From: Bacteroidales bacterium
GTDB taxonomy: Bacteria; Bacteroidota; Bacteroidia; Bacteroidales; UBA4417
Length of the DNA: 64,000 nucleotides
Direction of reading: 5' to 3'
NCBI GenBank assembly: GCA_016707785.1
Contig: JADJGZ010000010.1
Span: forward strand, 62,001-126,000
Positions 32,325 to 40,125 of the stretch are shown in pieces. The number at the start of each line of letters is the position of its first letter. Position 1 is the first letter of the stretch. Below the pieces are notes generated by a model. The model saw only the letters and a list, made by a program, of their open reading frames with translations. It had not been told where the DNA came from and did no database searches. The translations under genes were made by a program, and so were the position numbers.

Positions 32325-33307
32325 TATTTTTTCCTTTTTAAAATTCGTAAACTGGCATGTATGATTATACCTGCCACTACTATGGCAAACATTGCCATAC
32401 TTAGTATTCCAAGGTAAAAGTTGCGGTTAGCCCCAATTACATAGGACTCATTCATAATAACTCCGTTATAAAAACCTGTTTTGCTTCGGTTTTCCTTGAC
32501 ACTGAATTTATAAAGCGATGCCATCAGTATGGAGTTGGTTGAATGACATTCAACACATCTCTTGACAGCCTTTGATTTCGGTTGAATATTATGAGAAACC
32601 AGGAGAGAGTCACTGGTCCTGGCATGACATTCTATACAGCGTATGCTGGTAAAATGCAAGGCTTGATTTGGAAGCCAGTCATGTTTCTTGATGATGTTTG
32701 GGTTTACCTTCGTAGTGAGCAGCTGATATTCATTTATATCGCCATGACAATTAAGACAGATGGCATTATCATAAGCAACGATATCTTTAATCTTTTCTTC
32801 AGTACGTGCACTAATTTTATAGGTATGCGGATTGTGGCACATCCAACAGGTGAAATCTTCACTATGTTTCGTTGAATGCATACTGGCAAGGAATTCCTCC
32901 TCGATCTGCATAAATTTGAACTTTTCATAGGCAGGGTCGTCACCATGACAATCGTTACAGGCATAAGGCGTTTCCATTCTTAGCCTGCCGGGATGAGGAA
33001 AAGTGTCATAATCTTCTGCATGGCAATCGGTGCACTTAAACTGCCTGTGATTCGATTCATAGAAAAGGTCCCGGTTAACAATGGCCTCACTATACATCCT
33101 CCTGAATACAACTTGCCCTGATTCCGGATTATCATAGGAATACTTGGATTGGCCGTGGCATTTCAGGCAGTTCTCGTTTGATTCTGCATTTTTGAATTCT
33201 TTCCTGGTCTTATCATCCAGTTTAAAAGCAGACATAAAAAATACCAGAATGCAAATTACTGATACTTTCAATAAAGCCTTAGATGAGTTAAAGTAGCTGT
33301 TGTCCAT
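32324..33307 (-). CDS. Heptahaem c-type cytochrome with C-terminal membrane anchor
   Basis: The 327-residue protein has an N-terminal hydrophobic export segment (about 12-29) and seven CXXCH sites at 47-51, 92-96, 117-121, 154-158, 184-188, 224-228 and 251-255. A C-terminal membrane helix lies at about 297-320 (FYLGILSMAMFAIVVAGIIIHA) followed by RILKRKK. Many extra His residues (NHRQF, SMHSTKHSE, NPHTYK) can serve as distal ligands. The anchored multihaem layout suggests electron transfer between the membrane cytochrome b and soluble carriers. It overlaps the cytochrome b gene by one base. A strong hairpin separates it from the upstream cytochrome c gene. Confidence 0.87.
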   Translation of the reverse strand: MDNSYFNSSKALLKVSVICILVFFMSAFKLDDKTRKEFKNAESNENCLKCHGQSKYSYDNPESGQVVFRRMYSEAIVNRDLFYESNHRQFKCTDCHAEDYDTFPHPGRLRMETPYACNDCHGDDPAYEKFKFMQIEEEFLASMHSTKHSEDFTCWMCHNPHTYKISARTEEKIKDIVAYDNAICLNCHGDINEYQLLTTKVNPNIIKKHDWLPNQALHFTSIRCIECHARTSDSLLVSHNIQPKSKAVKRCVECHSTNSILMASLYKFSVKENRSKTGFYNGVIMNESYVIGANRNFYLGILSMAMFAIVVAGIIIHASLRILKRKK

Positions 33308-33349
33308 AATTCTTATTTAGACTAATGTTCAATTGGGCAGTTCCATAAA

Positions 33350-33393
33350 GAGAATTGGGTGTTTCCCTCATTTGTGAAACACCCAATTCTCTA
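33350..33393 (-). terminator. 17-base-pair hairpin between cytochrome genes
   Basis: AGAGAATTGGGTGTTTC (33350-33366) and its exact complement at 33377-33393 form a 17-base-pair stem with a 10-base loop, 12 bases after the small cytochrome c stop. On the minus strand it is followed by only TTTATGG. It may be a weak terminator or an mRNA stabiliser that sets different levels for genes on its two sides. Confidence 0.75.
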
Positions 33394-33405
33394 TGTCTGG
33401 TTGAA

Positions 33406-33810
33406 TTACTTCTTCATTGTCCGTATGTAGGCAACAAGAGACCAACGATCGGCTTCGTCAGGAATTTTCTTTTCATAACTGGGCATTTCATCCCTGCCAA
33501 TAATTGATTTGTAGTACAGTTCACCATCAGTACCTTTTTGGAAATCGGCACTTGAAAAATCACCACATGAGGTTTTTAATCCGGCAGCTTTTGGTCCATC
33601 ACCTACTCCCTTGGAACCATGGCATGACTTGCAATGCTTGGCATATAATTCTTTACCGGTAGCAACATCGCCTTTACCTTTCATAGTTTTGTACTTGGCC
33701 GGGATTTCCCATGGTCCTGCCTTTTTCTGAGCCATCACGCTGTTAGCGAAGACGAATAGGAAAGCAGCAACAATCATTGCTGACAGACTGATCATTCTTT
33801 TTGTTTTCAT
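33406..33810 (-). CDS. Small class I cytochrome c
   Basis: The 134-residue periplasmic monohaem cytochrome has a signal peptide ending VMAQ near residue 28. The haem motif CKSCH near 60-64 sits in YAKHCKSCHGSKGVGDGP. A Met ligand is likely in GRDEMPSYEKKI, and the C-terminal helix is RWSLVAYIRTMKK. These are standard class I (cytochrome c6/c551-like) features, suited to shuttling electrons through the periplasm. It lies between the DUF5777 barrel gene (51 bases upstream) and the hairpin before the heptahaem gene. Confidence 0.9.
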   Translation of the reverse strand: MKTKRMISLSAMIVAAFLFVFANSVMAQKKAGPWEIPAKYKTMKGKGDVATGKELYAKHCKSCHGSKGVGDGPKAAGLKTSCGDFSSADFQKGTDGELYYKSIIGRDEMPSYEKKIPDEADRWSLVAYIRTMKK

Positions 33811-33861
33811 ATTAAATGGTTTTTAAAGTTGTCAAAAAAAATTACAATTATCATTCCAAAA

Positions 33862-34788
33862 TTAGAAATTCCATAAACGGGTAACATTCAATCCAATAAG
33901 GAATTGCTGATTGAAGAAATCATTTTGATTCAGCATCATGATTTCTTGCGGAAGTATCCCCTGGGAAGTTCCAAAATAGATGTGAAATGCATGGGTACTG
34001 GTTGCAATCTCTGCTCCAATGCAGAAACTGGGTTTTGGTGGATTGACAAAATCTTTATATTCTGCTATGCCCTTTATCTGCAGAGGGTAGTCAACAGTGG
34101 CCATGAAAGAAGTCTGAGGACTGATTTTATAGCGGATCCCTGCTGAGATACCAATTTTATCATGTTCCCAGGCAACTGCATCACCTACTTCTGAATTAAC
34201 GGTATCAACCATAAACCAGTTGTAATGGGTAAAACTTGGAGCAACCTGCATTGAAAGGTGATTGCCAAATCTCCTGGTAATGATCAACTGACTAAAATAG
34301 GATAAGCGGTCGCTAAATCCAAAATCTTTTCCTACACTTATCGTGTCATCGCTCTTGTATTGACAATCGATCTGCATATTGCCATACAAGGTTAGAGAAA
34401 CAGGAACACTGTTGGAGCGGGTTTGCTGAAGGATGTTGTATTTTACCTGGAAATCCTGGGCTTTCTTGTATTTTGTTGCACCCCATCCTACCATCACATT
34501 TTTCAATACGGTGTAATTGAGACCGAGCCTAATGTTTGATGCACCCCAGATTCCGTAGAGATTGGAAATTCCATCCTCTGCAGTTCCAAACCTGTGCTGA
34601 ATAATAAATTCGAGTGTATTCTTCTGCTGCATGTTGGCAGTTTGCTGATCAAAAAGCAGCCCACTTTCAAATGCAGGTTTTGATGGACGGTTATCAGGCC
34701 CTGTTTCTTCTTCAGTAGCATCCTGTGCAAAGGAAACAGCCTGAATCATTAACGCAACTGCCAGTAAGAGGCTATAAATAAATTTCAT
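33862..34788 (-). CDS. DUF5777 outer membrane beta-barrel protein
   Basis: After a signal peptide (MKFIYSLLLAVALMIQAVSFAQ) the roughly 309-residue protein has amphipathic strands typical of an outer membrane barrel, ending LIGLNVTRLWNF with the terminal Phe. Motifs such as TLEFIIQHRFG and LYGIWGASNIRLGLNY match DUF5777, a Bacteroidota barrel family often next to cytochrome c genes. The ATG at 34788 begins the signal peptide; the frame's earlier start at 34839 would add 17 non-signal residues. It lies 54 bases downstream of the monohaem lipoprotein gene. Whether the barrel houses a cytochrome (porin-cytochrome conduit) is inference. Confidence 0.82.
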   Translation of the reverse strand: MKFIYSLLLAVALMIQAVSFAQDATEEETGPDNRPSKPAFESGLLFDQQTANMQQKNTLEFIIQHRFGTAEDGISNLYGIWGASNIRLGLNYTVLKNVMVGWGATKYKKAQDFQVKYNILQQTRSNSVPVSLTLYGNMQIDCQYKSDDTISVGKDFGFSDRLSYFSQLIITRRFGNHLSMQVAPSFTHYNWFMVDTVNSEVGDAVAWEHDKIGISAGIRYKISPQTSFMATVDYPLQIKGIAEYKDFVNPPKPSFCIGAEIATSTHAFHIYFGTSQGILPQEIMMLNQNDFFNQQFLIGLNVTRLWNF

Positions 34789-34842
34789 AGGAATGATATT
34801 TTGTTTCATTGAAAGTATCGTTAAATAAACCGGTTCCACTAA

Positions 34843-35268
34843 TTAATCATTTTTTGCTCCTTTGAGTATCCATCGCTGTATTAGCTTTAGTTCAGCTGAA
34901 CTGCAATAACTTTTCATACTTCCACCTGGTTTACAGGACTGGTATAACACACTGTTGTCAATATCTTTAGCAACAACAAATCCATTCATTAGTGAAGCAT
35001 ACGCTTTGCTAGGCCTAAGATCAGGAGGTGTAGAGCCTTTGTGGCAAATCTCGCACTTGTTTGAGAAGAATGGAAGCAGATCTTGTGAAAAACTGATGGT
35101 ATCAACAGTAACAATAGTGGTGTCGTTATTTGTAGTGTCAGTATTGCCTGTTGTATCAATGGGCGCCTCTGGCTCCGGGGGAATTACATAATAGTTGTAT
35201 TCGCAGGATGCCAGCATTATCAAACCGATAAATGCAAGCAGCAGGATTTTTGGTGTAATGTTTTTCAT
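34843..35268 (-). CDS. Monohaem c-type lipoprotein
   Basis: The protein of about 141 residues has lipobox MLASC (Cys near residue 22). A Pro/Asp/Thr-rich linker follows (PPEPEAPIDTTGNTDTTNNDTT), then a haem domain with CEICHKG in LLPFFSNKCEICHKGSTPPDL. Similar domains occur in Bacteroidota and Planctomycetes proteins with an N-terminal cytochrome motif near FxxxCxxCH. The ATG at 35268 is used; the preceding in-frame start is a TTG at 35277. It is the first gene of the minus-strand respiratory block, transcribed divergently from the Crp/Fnr gene. The linker may extend the haem from the membrane. Confidence 0.82.
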   Translation of the reverse strand: MKNITPKILLLAFIGLIMLASCEYNYYVIPPEPEAPIDTTGNTDTTNNDTTIVTVDTISFSQDLLPFFSNKCEICHKGSTPPDLRPSKAYASLMNGFVVAKDIDNSVLYQSCKPGGSMKSYCSSAELKLIQRWILKGAKND

Positions 35269-35420
35269 ATTATTCAAGGTTAATTATTTAGCTTTTTGCT
35301 CGGAAAGTGTGTATGTTCTTAAATATGTAGTTTCCTATATTTGACGAGACAAAAAAACATCTTTTATCAAAACGGCTTACGAACGAAGGTATGATTTATT
35401 AGTTGAAAATATCTATTATT

Positions 35421-35440
35421 TATCAATCTACATATTGATA
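35421..35440. promoter_or_regulatory. Inverted repeat TATCAAT-N6-ATTGATA, possible operator
   Basis: The palindrome is centred about 32 bases before the transcription start predicted from the -7 element at 35449-35456, so a bound protein would cover the -33 region. The half-site ATTGAT is related to the FNR half TTGAT, but the spacing and orientation differ from TTGAT-N4-ATCAA. Confidence 0.5.
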
Positions 35441-35448
35441 TTTATCAT

Positions 35449-35456
35449 TATTTTTG
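35449..35456 (+). promoter_or_regulatory. Candidate -7 element of the Crp/Fnr gene
   Basis: TATTTTTG is a perfect TAnnTTTG match and predicts a transcription start near 35460 and a leader of about 115 bases. Confidence 0.5.
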
Positions 35457-35574
35457 TGGGAGAATGATGGTCGGAAAAAATAAATGGATTGCTTCCATCT
35501 TAGATGTTTTTATAAGCAATTGATAGTCAAGTAATTCATCAATATATTACGGGTTCATCCTCAATCAATCAAAA

Positions 35575-36273
35575 ATGAATAATAGAATAGGTGCACATTC
35601 GGGTTGCAATTCTTGTGGAGAACGAGCAGATATTTTTGATTGTCTCTGTCAAGCTGAATTGGCAAATATTGATGAAAAAAGGATTGAAATAAATTTCAAA
35701 GCGGGAGAACTTATTTTTAAACAGGGGACCCCAAATTTGCATTTTCTATGTCTTACCAGTGGTATGGTAAAACTTTATATTGAGGGATTTGACAGTAAGA
35801 ATCTTATTCTGGGCATTGTTAAACCTATTGAATATATTCTTGGACCTGGTATTTATGTAGATTCCAAACACCACTATTCAGCCATGGCTATTGAAGATTC
35901 TACAGCATGCCTGGTTGAGACAAGTGTTTTTAAAAATTTGATTAGAACCAATCCAGACTTTGCGGAAGCATTTATCAGGAAAGTCAGCTTATTATCTATC
36001 ATGAATTTTGAGCAGGTGATCAGTCTTACCCAAAAACAAATGCCTGGCAGAATCGCTGACGTGATCATTTACCTGAAAGATAGGGTTTATGAATCCAATC
36101 CATTCACTACCACTTTGTCAAGGCAGGATCTTGCCGACATGTCAGGAATGTCAAAGGAAAGCGCAATTCGTATTCTCAAGGAATTCAAGGATGAAGATAT
36201 TATCAGGGTAGATGGGAACCATATTGAAGTTATCAATGAAGAACAGTTGCATAAGATCAGTCAAACGGGATAA
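35575..36273 (+). CDS. Crp/Fnr-family regulator with N-terminal cysteines
   Basis: The 232-residue protein has an N-terminal Cys cluster (C11, C14, C23, C25), a cyclic-nucleotide-type beta-roll with FKAGELIFKQGTPNLHFLCLTSGMVKLY, and the long dimer helix. The C-terminal winged helix-turn-helix reads LSRQDLADMSGMSKESAIRILKEF. The recognition helix keeps Glu and Arg at FNR-like spacing (KESAIR). The Cys spacing is not identical to E. coli FNR (C20, C23, C29, C122) but could hold an Fe-S cluster or sense redox. It is divergent from the cytochrome block, suggesting it controls that block in response to oxygen or an electron acceptor. No effector pocket could be assigned. Confidence 0.87.
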   Translation: MNNRIGAHSGCNSCGERADIFDCLCQAELANIDEKRIEINFKAGELIFKQGTPNLHFLCLTSGMVKLYIEGFDSKNLILGIVKPIEYILGPGIYVDSKHHYSAMAIEDSTACLVETSVFKNLIRTNPDFAEAFIRKVSLLSIMNFEQVISLTQKQMPGRIADVIIYLKDRVYESNPFTTTLSRQDLADMSGMSKESAIRILKEFKDEDIIRVDGNHIEVINEEQLHKISQTG

Positions 36274-36346
36274 CCATTCTTATTTAAGCACTTTCCTTAC
36301 TTTATTGAATGTTTCACTTACGCAATGATTCTCCTGAGGATATTTA

Positions 36347-36354
36347 TAAATTTG
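36347..36354 (+). promoter_or_regulatory. Candidate -7 element of the MFS gene
   Basis: TAAATTTG fits TAnnTTTG and lies 17 bases before ATG 36371, so the leader would be about 13 bases. It indicates that the transporter is transcribed separately from the Crp/Fnr gene. Confidence 0.5.
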
Positions 36355-36370
36355 TCGTTTTCCTGAAGGC

Positions 36371-37570
36371 ATGAAGCAGAGTACTCCATTACGTTCAATC
36401 CTTACCCGAACAATCCTCCTTGTTTCTTTCATCAGTTTATTTACTGATATTGCCAGTGAAATGTTATATCCGGTTATGCCGGTTTACCTTCAATCCATTG
36501 GTTTCTCCGTTCTGCTTATCGGTATCCTTGAAGGTTTGGCAGAAGCAACAGCTGGTCTGAGCAAAGGATATTTCGGAAACTATTCTGATAAAATATCCCG
36601 AAGAGTACCTTTTGTACAATGGGGATATACTTTGTCTGCCATTTCAAAACCAATGATGGCTGCTTTCGTTTTTCCATTGTGGATATTCCTGGCAAGGACT
36701 GTTGACCGTCTTGGAAAAGGCATCCGGACAGGAGCCAGGGATGCAATATTGAGCAGTGAAACAACTCCTGAGCATAAAGGTAAAGTCTTTGGATTTCATC
36801 GGGCTTTGGATACAGTTGGTGCTGCACTTGGGCCTTTTGCGGCACTGATTTACCTGCATTACTATCCGGGAGAATATCGCTGGTTGTTCATTATTGCTGT
36901 GATTCCTGGAATTATAGCCATTTTACTTACCTTCCTGTTGAAAGAAAAACAGCTGGATACCCCCTCTAAAAAATCTCCAGGCTTCTTCTCCTATTTTTCT
37001 TATTGGAAAGAGGCGAGTAAATACTATAAATTACTGGTTTCAGGCCTTTTGATGTTTACATTATTTAATAGTTCAGATGCTTTTCTCCTGCTGGGTGTAA
37101 AACATCAGGGATATGATGACCAGACTATGATCGGCCTTTATATTTTTTATAACCTGATTTATGCTTTATTATCCTTCCCTTTAGGGATATTGGCAGATAA
37201 AATTGGGTTGCACAGAATGCTCGTTGCCGGTTTAATGATATTTTCTCTCGTATACTTCTTTATGGGGTTTGCAACATCTATTACGGAATTATTGTTGCTT
37301 TTTGGAGGATATGCCATTTATGCTGCCTCTACCGAAGGGATTTCAAAAGCTATAATCAGCAATGTAGCTGCATCCAATAAAACGGCTACAGCTATTGGCT
37401 TTTATACAAGTTTTGCAAGTATTTTTACCATGCTGGCTAGCAGTCTGGCTGGGATCATATGGTTTAGCCTTGGGCCATCCTGGATGTTTATCATTTCTGG
37501 TTCAGGGGTTGTGCTTATTTCAATATACCTTCTGATTATAGGTAAAAAGATGAAGGTTATACCTATATAA
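36371..37570 (+). CDS. Major facilitator superfamily transporter
   Basis: The 399-residue protein has about 12 membrane helices. The MFS loop 2-3 motif region reads GNYSDKISRRVPFVQWGY near 70-87, and a second related motif GILADKIGLHRML lies near 272. The N-terminal segment TRTILLVSFISLFTDIASEMLYPVMPVYL, with Asp and Glu in helix 1, is seen in MFS subfamilies annotated as efflux proteins (YnfM/Bcr-like or siderophore exporters). The substrate is unknown. It follows the Crp/Fnr gene by 97 bases but has its own promoter element. Confidence 0.85.
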   Translation: MKQSTPLRSILTRTILLVSFISLFTDIASEMLYPVMPVYLQSIGFSVLLIGILEGLAEATAGLSKGYFGNYSDKISRRVPFVQWGYTLSAISKPMMAAFVFPLWIFLARTVDRLGKGIRTGARDAILSSETTPEHKGKVFGFHRALDTVGAALGPFAALIYLHYYPGEYRWLFIIAVIPGIIAILLTFLLKEKQLDTPSKKSPGFFSYFSYWKEASKYYKLLVSGLLMFTLFNSSDAFLLLGVKHQGYDDQTMIGLYIFYNLIYALLSFPLGILADKIGLHRMLVAGLMIFSLVYFFMGFATSITELLLLFGGYAIYAASTEGISKAIISNVAASNKTATAIGFYTSFASIFTMLASSLAGIIWFSLGPSWMFIISGSGVVLISIYLLIIGKKMKVIPI

Positions 37571-37636
37571 TAAAATATTTACTTTCCTGTTGCAGTTTCT
37601 TGAGAACTAACTTCTCAACTTAGGGTTTTATGTACA

Positions 37637-37667
37637 TTGATTATATGGATCATCAATTGTAAGTTTG
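37637..37667 (+). promoter_or_regulatory. Promoter of the M23 peptidase gene
   Basis: TTG (37637-37639) and TAAGTTTG (37660-37667) are 20 bases apart and match the Bacteroidota consensus. The predicted transcription start (about 37671) almost coincides with the ATG at 37673, so the message is leaderless or translation begins at 37682. Confidence 0.55.
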
Positions 37668-37672
37668 CAAAG

Positions 37673-39403
37673 ATGAAAATAATGCGAATTCTCTTAATCT
37701 ACTTATTTCTTGCTGTTTCGTGTGGATTATCAGCACAGAAACCAATTCCCACAGACTATTTTTCCTCTCCTTTAGGGATTGATCTATCTGTTACCGGCAC
37801 ATTCGGAGAGATCCGTCCTAACCATTTTCATTCAGGAATCGATTTCCAGGTGCAGAGGAAAGAGGGCCTTCCGGTTTATGCTGTAGCAGATGGATGGGTT
37901 TCAAGAATAAAAATATCACCGGTCGGGTTTGGTAATGCATTGTATATTGACCATCCAAATGGTTATACCTCTGTATATGGACACCTTTTTGACTATAATG
38001 ACACGATACGTAAATACGCGCATTTAAAGCAGTACTTACTTAAATCATTTGAGGTTGACTTATTTCCAGCTACTAAAAAGGACTCCATTTTTGTCAGCAA
38101 AGGTCAGTTGATCGGATATGCCGGTAATTCAGGGAGTTCCTTTGGTGCTCACCTACATTTTGAATTAAGGAATACAAAAACTGAAAGGGTCATCAATCCC
38201 CTGTTATTTGGGCTTAGTTGTAAGGACCTTTATCCACCTTATATTGACCTCATTACCCTTTCACCGGTTAATGAACAAAGCACAATTGAAGGATCATTGT
38301 TGTCAACTAAGTTCAATGTGAAAAAAAATGAACCTGGGGAATACCGGCTAGCTGCGGGTGACACTCTGAAGGCCTGGGGTCTTCTTGAACTTGGAATTGA
38401 AGCATATGATTTTCTATATAGTAAAACCGACCGGAATGGTTGGTATTCTATGACGGTTTTCATGGATAAAGGAACGTTGTTTTCGATGCAGGTCGATAGC
38501 TTTGCCTTCACAGAATCCAGGTATGTAAATGCGAGCATTGATTATTCCAGGAATTATAAAAATGGAAACAGGTTGCTTGAGACAAGAAAGTTACCAGGAA
38601 ATGAATTGTTGATGCATTCAGTTTCTGAAAAGAATGGTGTACTGATCTTAACCGATTCCCTGGTCCATGAAATGGTGGTTGTTGTTACAGATTTTGAGGG
38701 GCATAAAACTGTATTAAGGTGGTGGATTCAAAGCAGCTTGCCGCAGCAGATGGTTCAGGTACCGGAACTTATACAGGCTGACACAATAGTGAAGTTCACT
38801 ATAAGCAAAACCAATGAATTTATAACTCCTGAAATTAAAGTTCTCCTTCCAAAGGGGAGTTTATATGATCAATGCCAGTTTGAATATCGAAAGTCAGCTG
38901 CCAGAAAAGGATATTTTTCTGAACTCCATAGTTTGCATAATCCTGAAATCCCCCTTCATAAGAAAATGAAAATTTCCATTAAGGCCGACAAACTTCCTGT
39001 TCGTTTGCGTTCCAAAGCTTTGCTCGCAAGGATTGACAGGGAAGGCGGAAGACATCCTGCAGGAGGGAGTTATGAGAATGGGTATGTAAGTACAGACTCC
39101 TATTTCTTTGATTCCTATGCCATAGTAGTGGATAGTATTCCTCCTTCATTAAAAATCATTCATGATAAATCGAAAAGTCGTAATACGTTGAAATTCAGGG
39201 TTTCAGATAATTTTTCGGGCATCAGTGATTACAAAGGTGAGATTAATGATGAATGGGCTTTAGTAGAATGGGATCCAAAGAACAAGTTAATGATTTATCG
39301 TTTTGATGAAAAGGTTCAAACCGGAAAAAACAACTTCAGGCTGGAAGTATGGGATGAGAAGGGAAACAAGGCATCTGCTTCAACTTCATTCATTGGTAAA
39401 TAG
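37673..39403 (+). CDS. M23-family metallopeptidase
   Basis: The roughly 576-residue exported protein has a signal peptide (MRILLIYLFLAVSCGLSAQ from the second Met). An M23/LytM domain covers about 25-190 with the zinc motifs HFHSGIDF, YGHL and HLHFELR, all intact. LytM enzymes cleave peptidoglycan cross-bridges. The C-terminal two-thirds is beta-rich, without clear catalytic motifs, and has Ig-like segments (SDNFSGISDYKGEIND and NFRLEVWDEKGNKAS). A T9SS sorting signal is not evident. The start is 37673 or 37682; an earlier ATG at 37637 precedes the -7 element and is rejected. Confidence 0.87.
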   Translation: MKIMRILLIYLFLAVSCGLSAQKPIPTDYFSSPLGIDLSVTGTFGEIRPNHFHSGIDFQVQRKEGLPVYAVADGWVSRIKISPVGFGNALYIDHPNGYTSVYGHLFDYNDTIRKYAHLKQYLLKSFEVDLFPATKKDSIFVSKGQLIGYAGNSGSSFGAHLHFELRNTKTERVINPLLFGLSCKDLYPPYIDLITLSPVNEQSTIEGSLLSTKFNVKKNEPGEYRLAAGDTLKAWGLLELGIEAYDFLYSKTDRNGWYSMTVFMDKGTLFSMQVDSFAFTESRYVNASIDYSRNYKNGNRLLETRKLPGNELLMHSVSEKNGVLILTDSLVHEMVVVVTDFEGHKTVLRWWIQSSLPQQMVQVPELIQADTIVKFTISKTNEFITPEIKVLLPKGSLYDQCQFEYRKSAARKGYFSELHSLHNPEIPLHKKMKISIKADKLPVRLRSKALLARIDREGGRHPAGGSYENGYVSTDSYFFDSYAIVVDSIPPSLKIIHDKSKSRNTLKFRVSDNFSGISDYKGEINDEWALVEWDPKNKLMIYRFDEKVQTGKNNFRLEVWDEKGNKASASTSFIGK

Positions 39404-39536
39404 ATTTTTTAGTTTTAAAAAAGAGGTGTTTTACTGTCTTATTTCAAATTTTGCAGATTTTATGACTATTCATAGTAAATTCGTGTTAATTTTACCTTTC
39501 CAAAAATGATTTGTTTAACCATAAAATTTCAAGATT

Positions 39537-40115
39537 ATGCCTTTTGAACTTCCAAAACTACCATATGCCCCGGATGCATTGGAGCCATTTATTAGCGCCA
39601 AGACGATTGAATTTCATTATGGTAAGCATCATCAAACTTATGTGACCAAACTTAATGGAATGATTCCAGGCACTCAGTTTGAAGAAGCTAAACTTGAAGA
39701 TATAGTTTGCCAGGCCACCGGCGGTATTTTTAATAATGGAGCTCAGGTCTGGAATCATACATTTTTCTGGGAAAGCTTCTCAGCCAGGAGAGATACTGCA
39801 CCGCAGGGAGATTTATTAGCCCTCATTGAACGGGACTTTGGTTCTTTTGACGAATTCAAAGCAAAGTTTGCGGATGCAGCCATTAACCTTTTTGGTTCAG
39901 GATGGGCTTGGTTTACCATGAAACCTGATAATTCCCTCGCAATTGTTCAAACAGGTAATGCAGGCAATCCAATGCGTGAAGGCCAGGTGCCATTACTTAC
40001 CTGTGATGTTTGGGAACATGCCTATTACCTCGATTATCAAAACCGCAGGCCGGATTACCTCAATGCATTCTGGAGCCTTGTAGATTGGGACATCGTAGCT
40101 TCCCGTCTGCCTTAA
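39537..40115 (+). CDS. sodB: Fe/Mn superoxide dismutase
   Basis: The enzyme dismutates superoxide in the cytosol. The 192-residue protein starts FELPKLPYAPDALEPFIS. Metal ligands are in HYGKHHQTY (His27), NHTFFWESF (His near 74), and DVWEHAYYLDY (Asp and His near 157-161). The sequence NNGAQVWNHTFFW with Gln, and GSGWAWFTM, favour an iron or cambialistic enzyme. A terminator follows within 21 bases. The gene stands alone, next to an HMA metal-binding gene on the opposite strand. In the same window the Bat operon and Fnr-like regulator add to an oxygen-stress theme. Confidence 0.95.
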   Translation: MPFELPKLPYAPDALEPFISAKTIEFHYGKHHQTYVTKLNGMIPGTQFEEAKLEDIVCQATGGIFNNGAQVWNHTFFWESFSARRDTAPQGDLLALIERDFGSFDEFKAKFADAAINLFGSGWAWFTMKPDNSLAIVQTGNAGNPMREGQVPLLTCDVWEHAYYLDYQNRRPDYLNAFWSLVDWDIVASRLP

Positions 40116-40125
40116 AAAATATTTT

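Larger units (their letters stand above)
35269..35574. promoter_or_regulatory. Divergent control region between respiratory block and Crp/Fnr gene
   Basis: This 306-base AT-rich spacer carries the start regions of both transcripts. It holds a 7-base inverted repeat TATCAAT-N6-ATTGATA (35421-35440) and a -7 element for the regulator (35449-35456). A perfect minus-strand TAnnTTTG for the cytochrome side was not found, so that promoter may need activation. No RNA gene or ORF is recognisable here. Confidence 0.6.
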
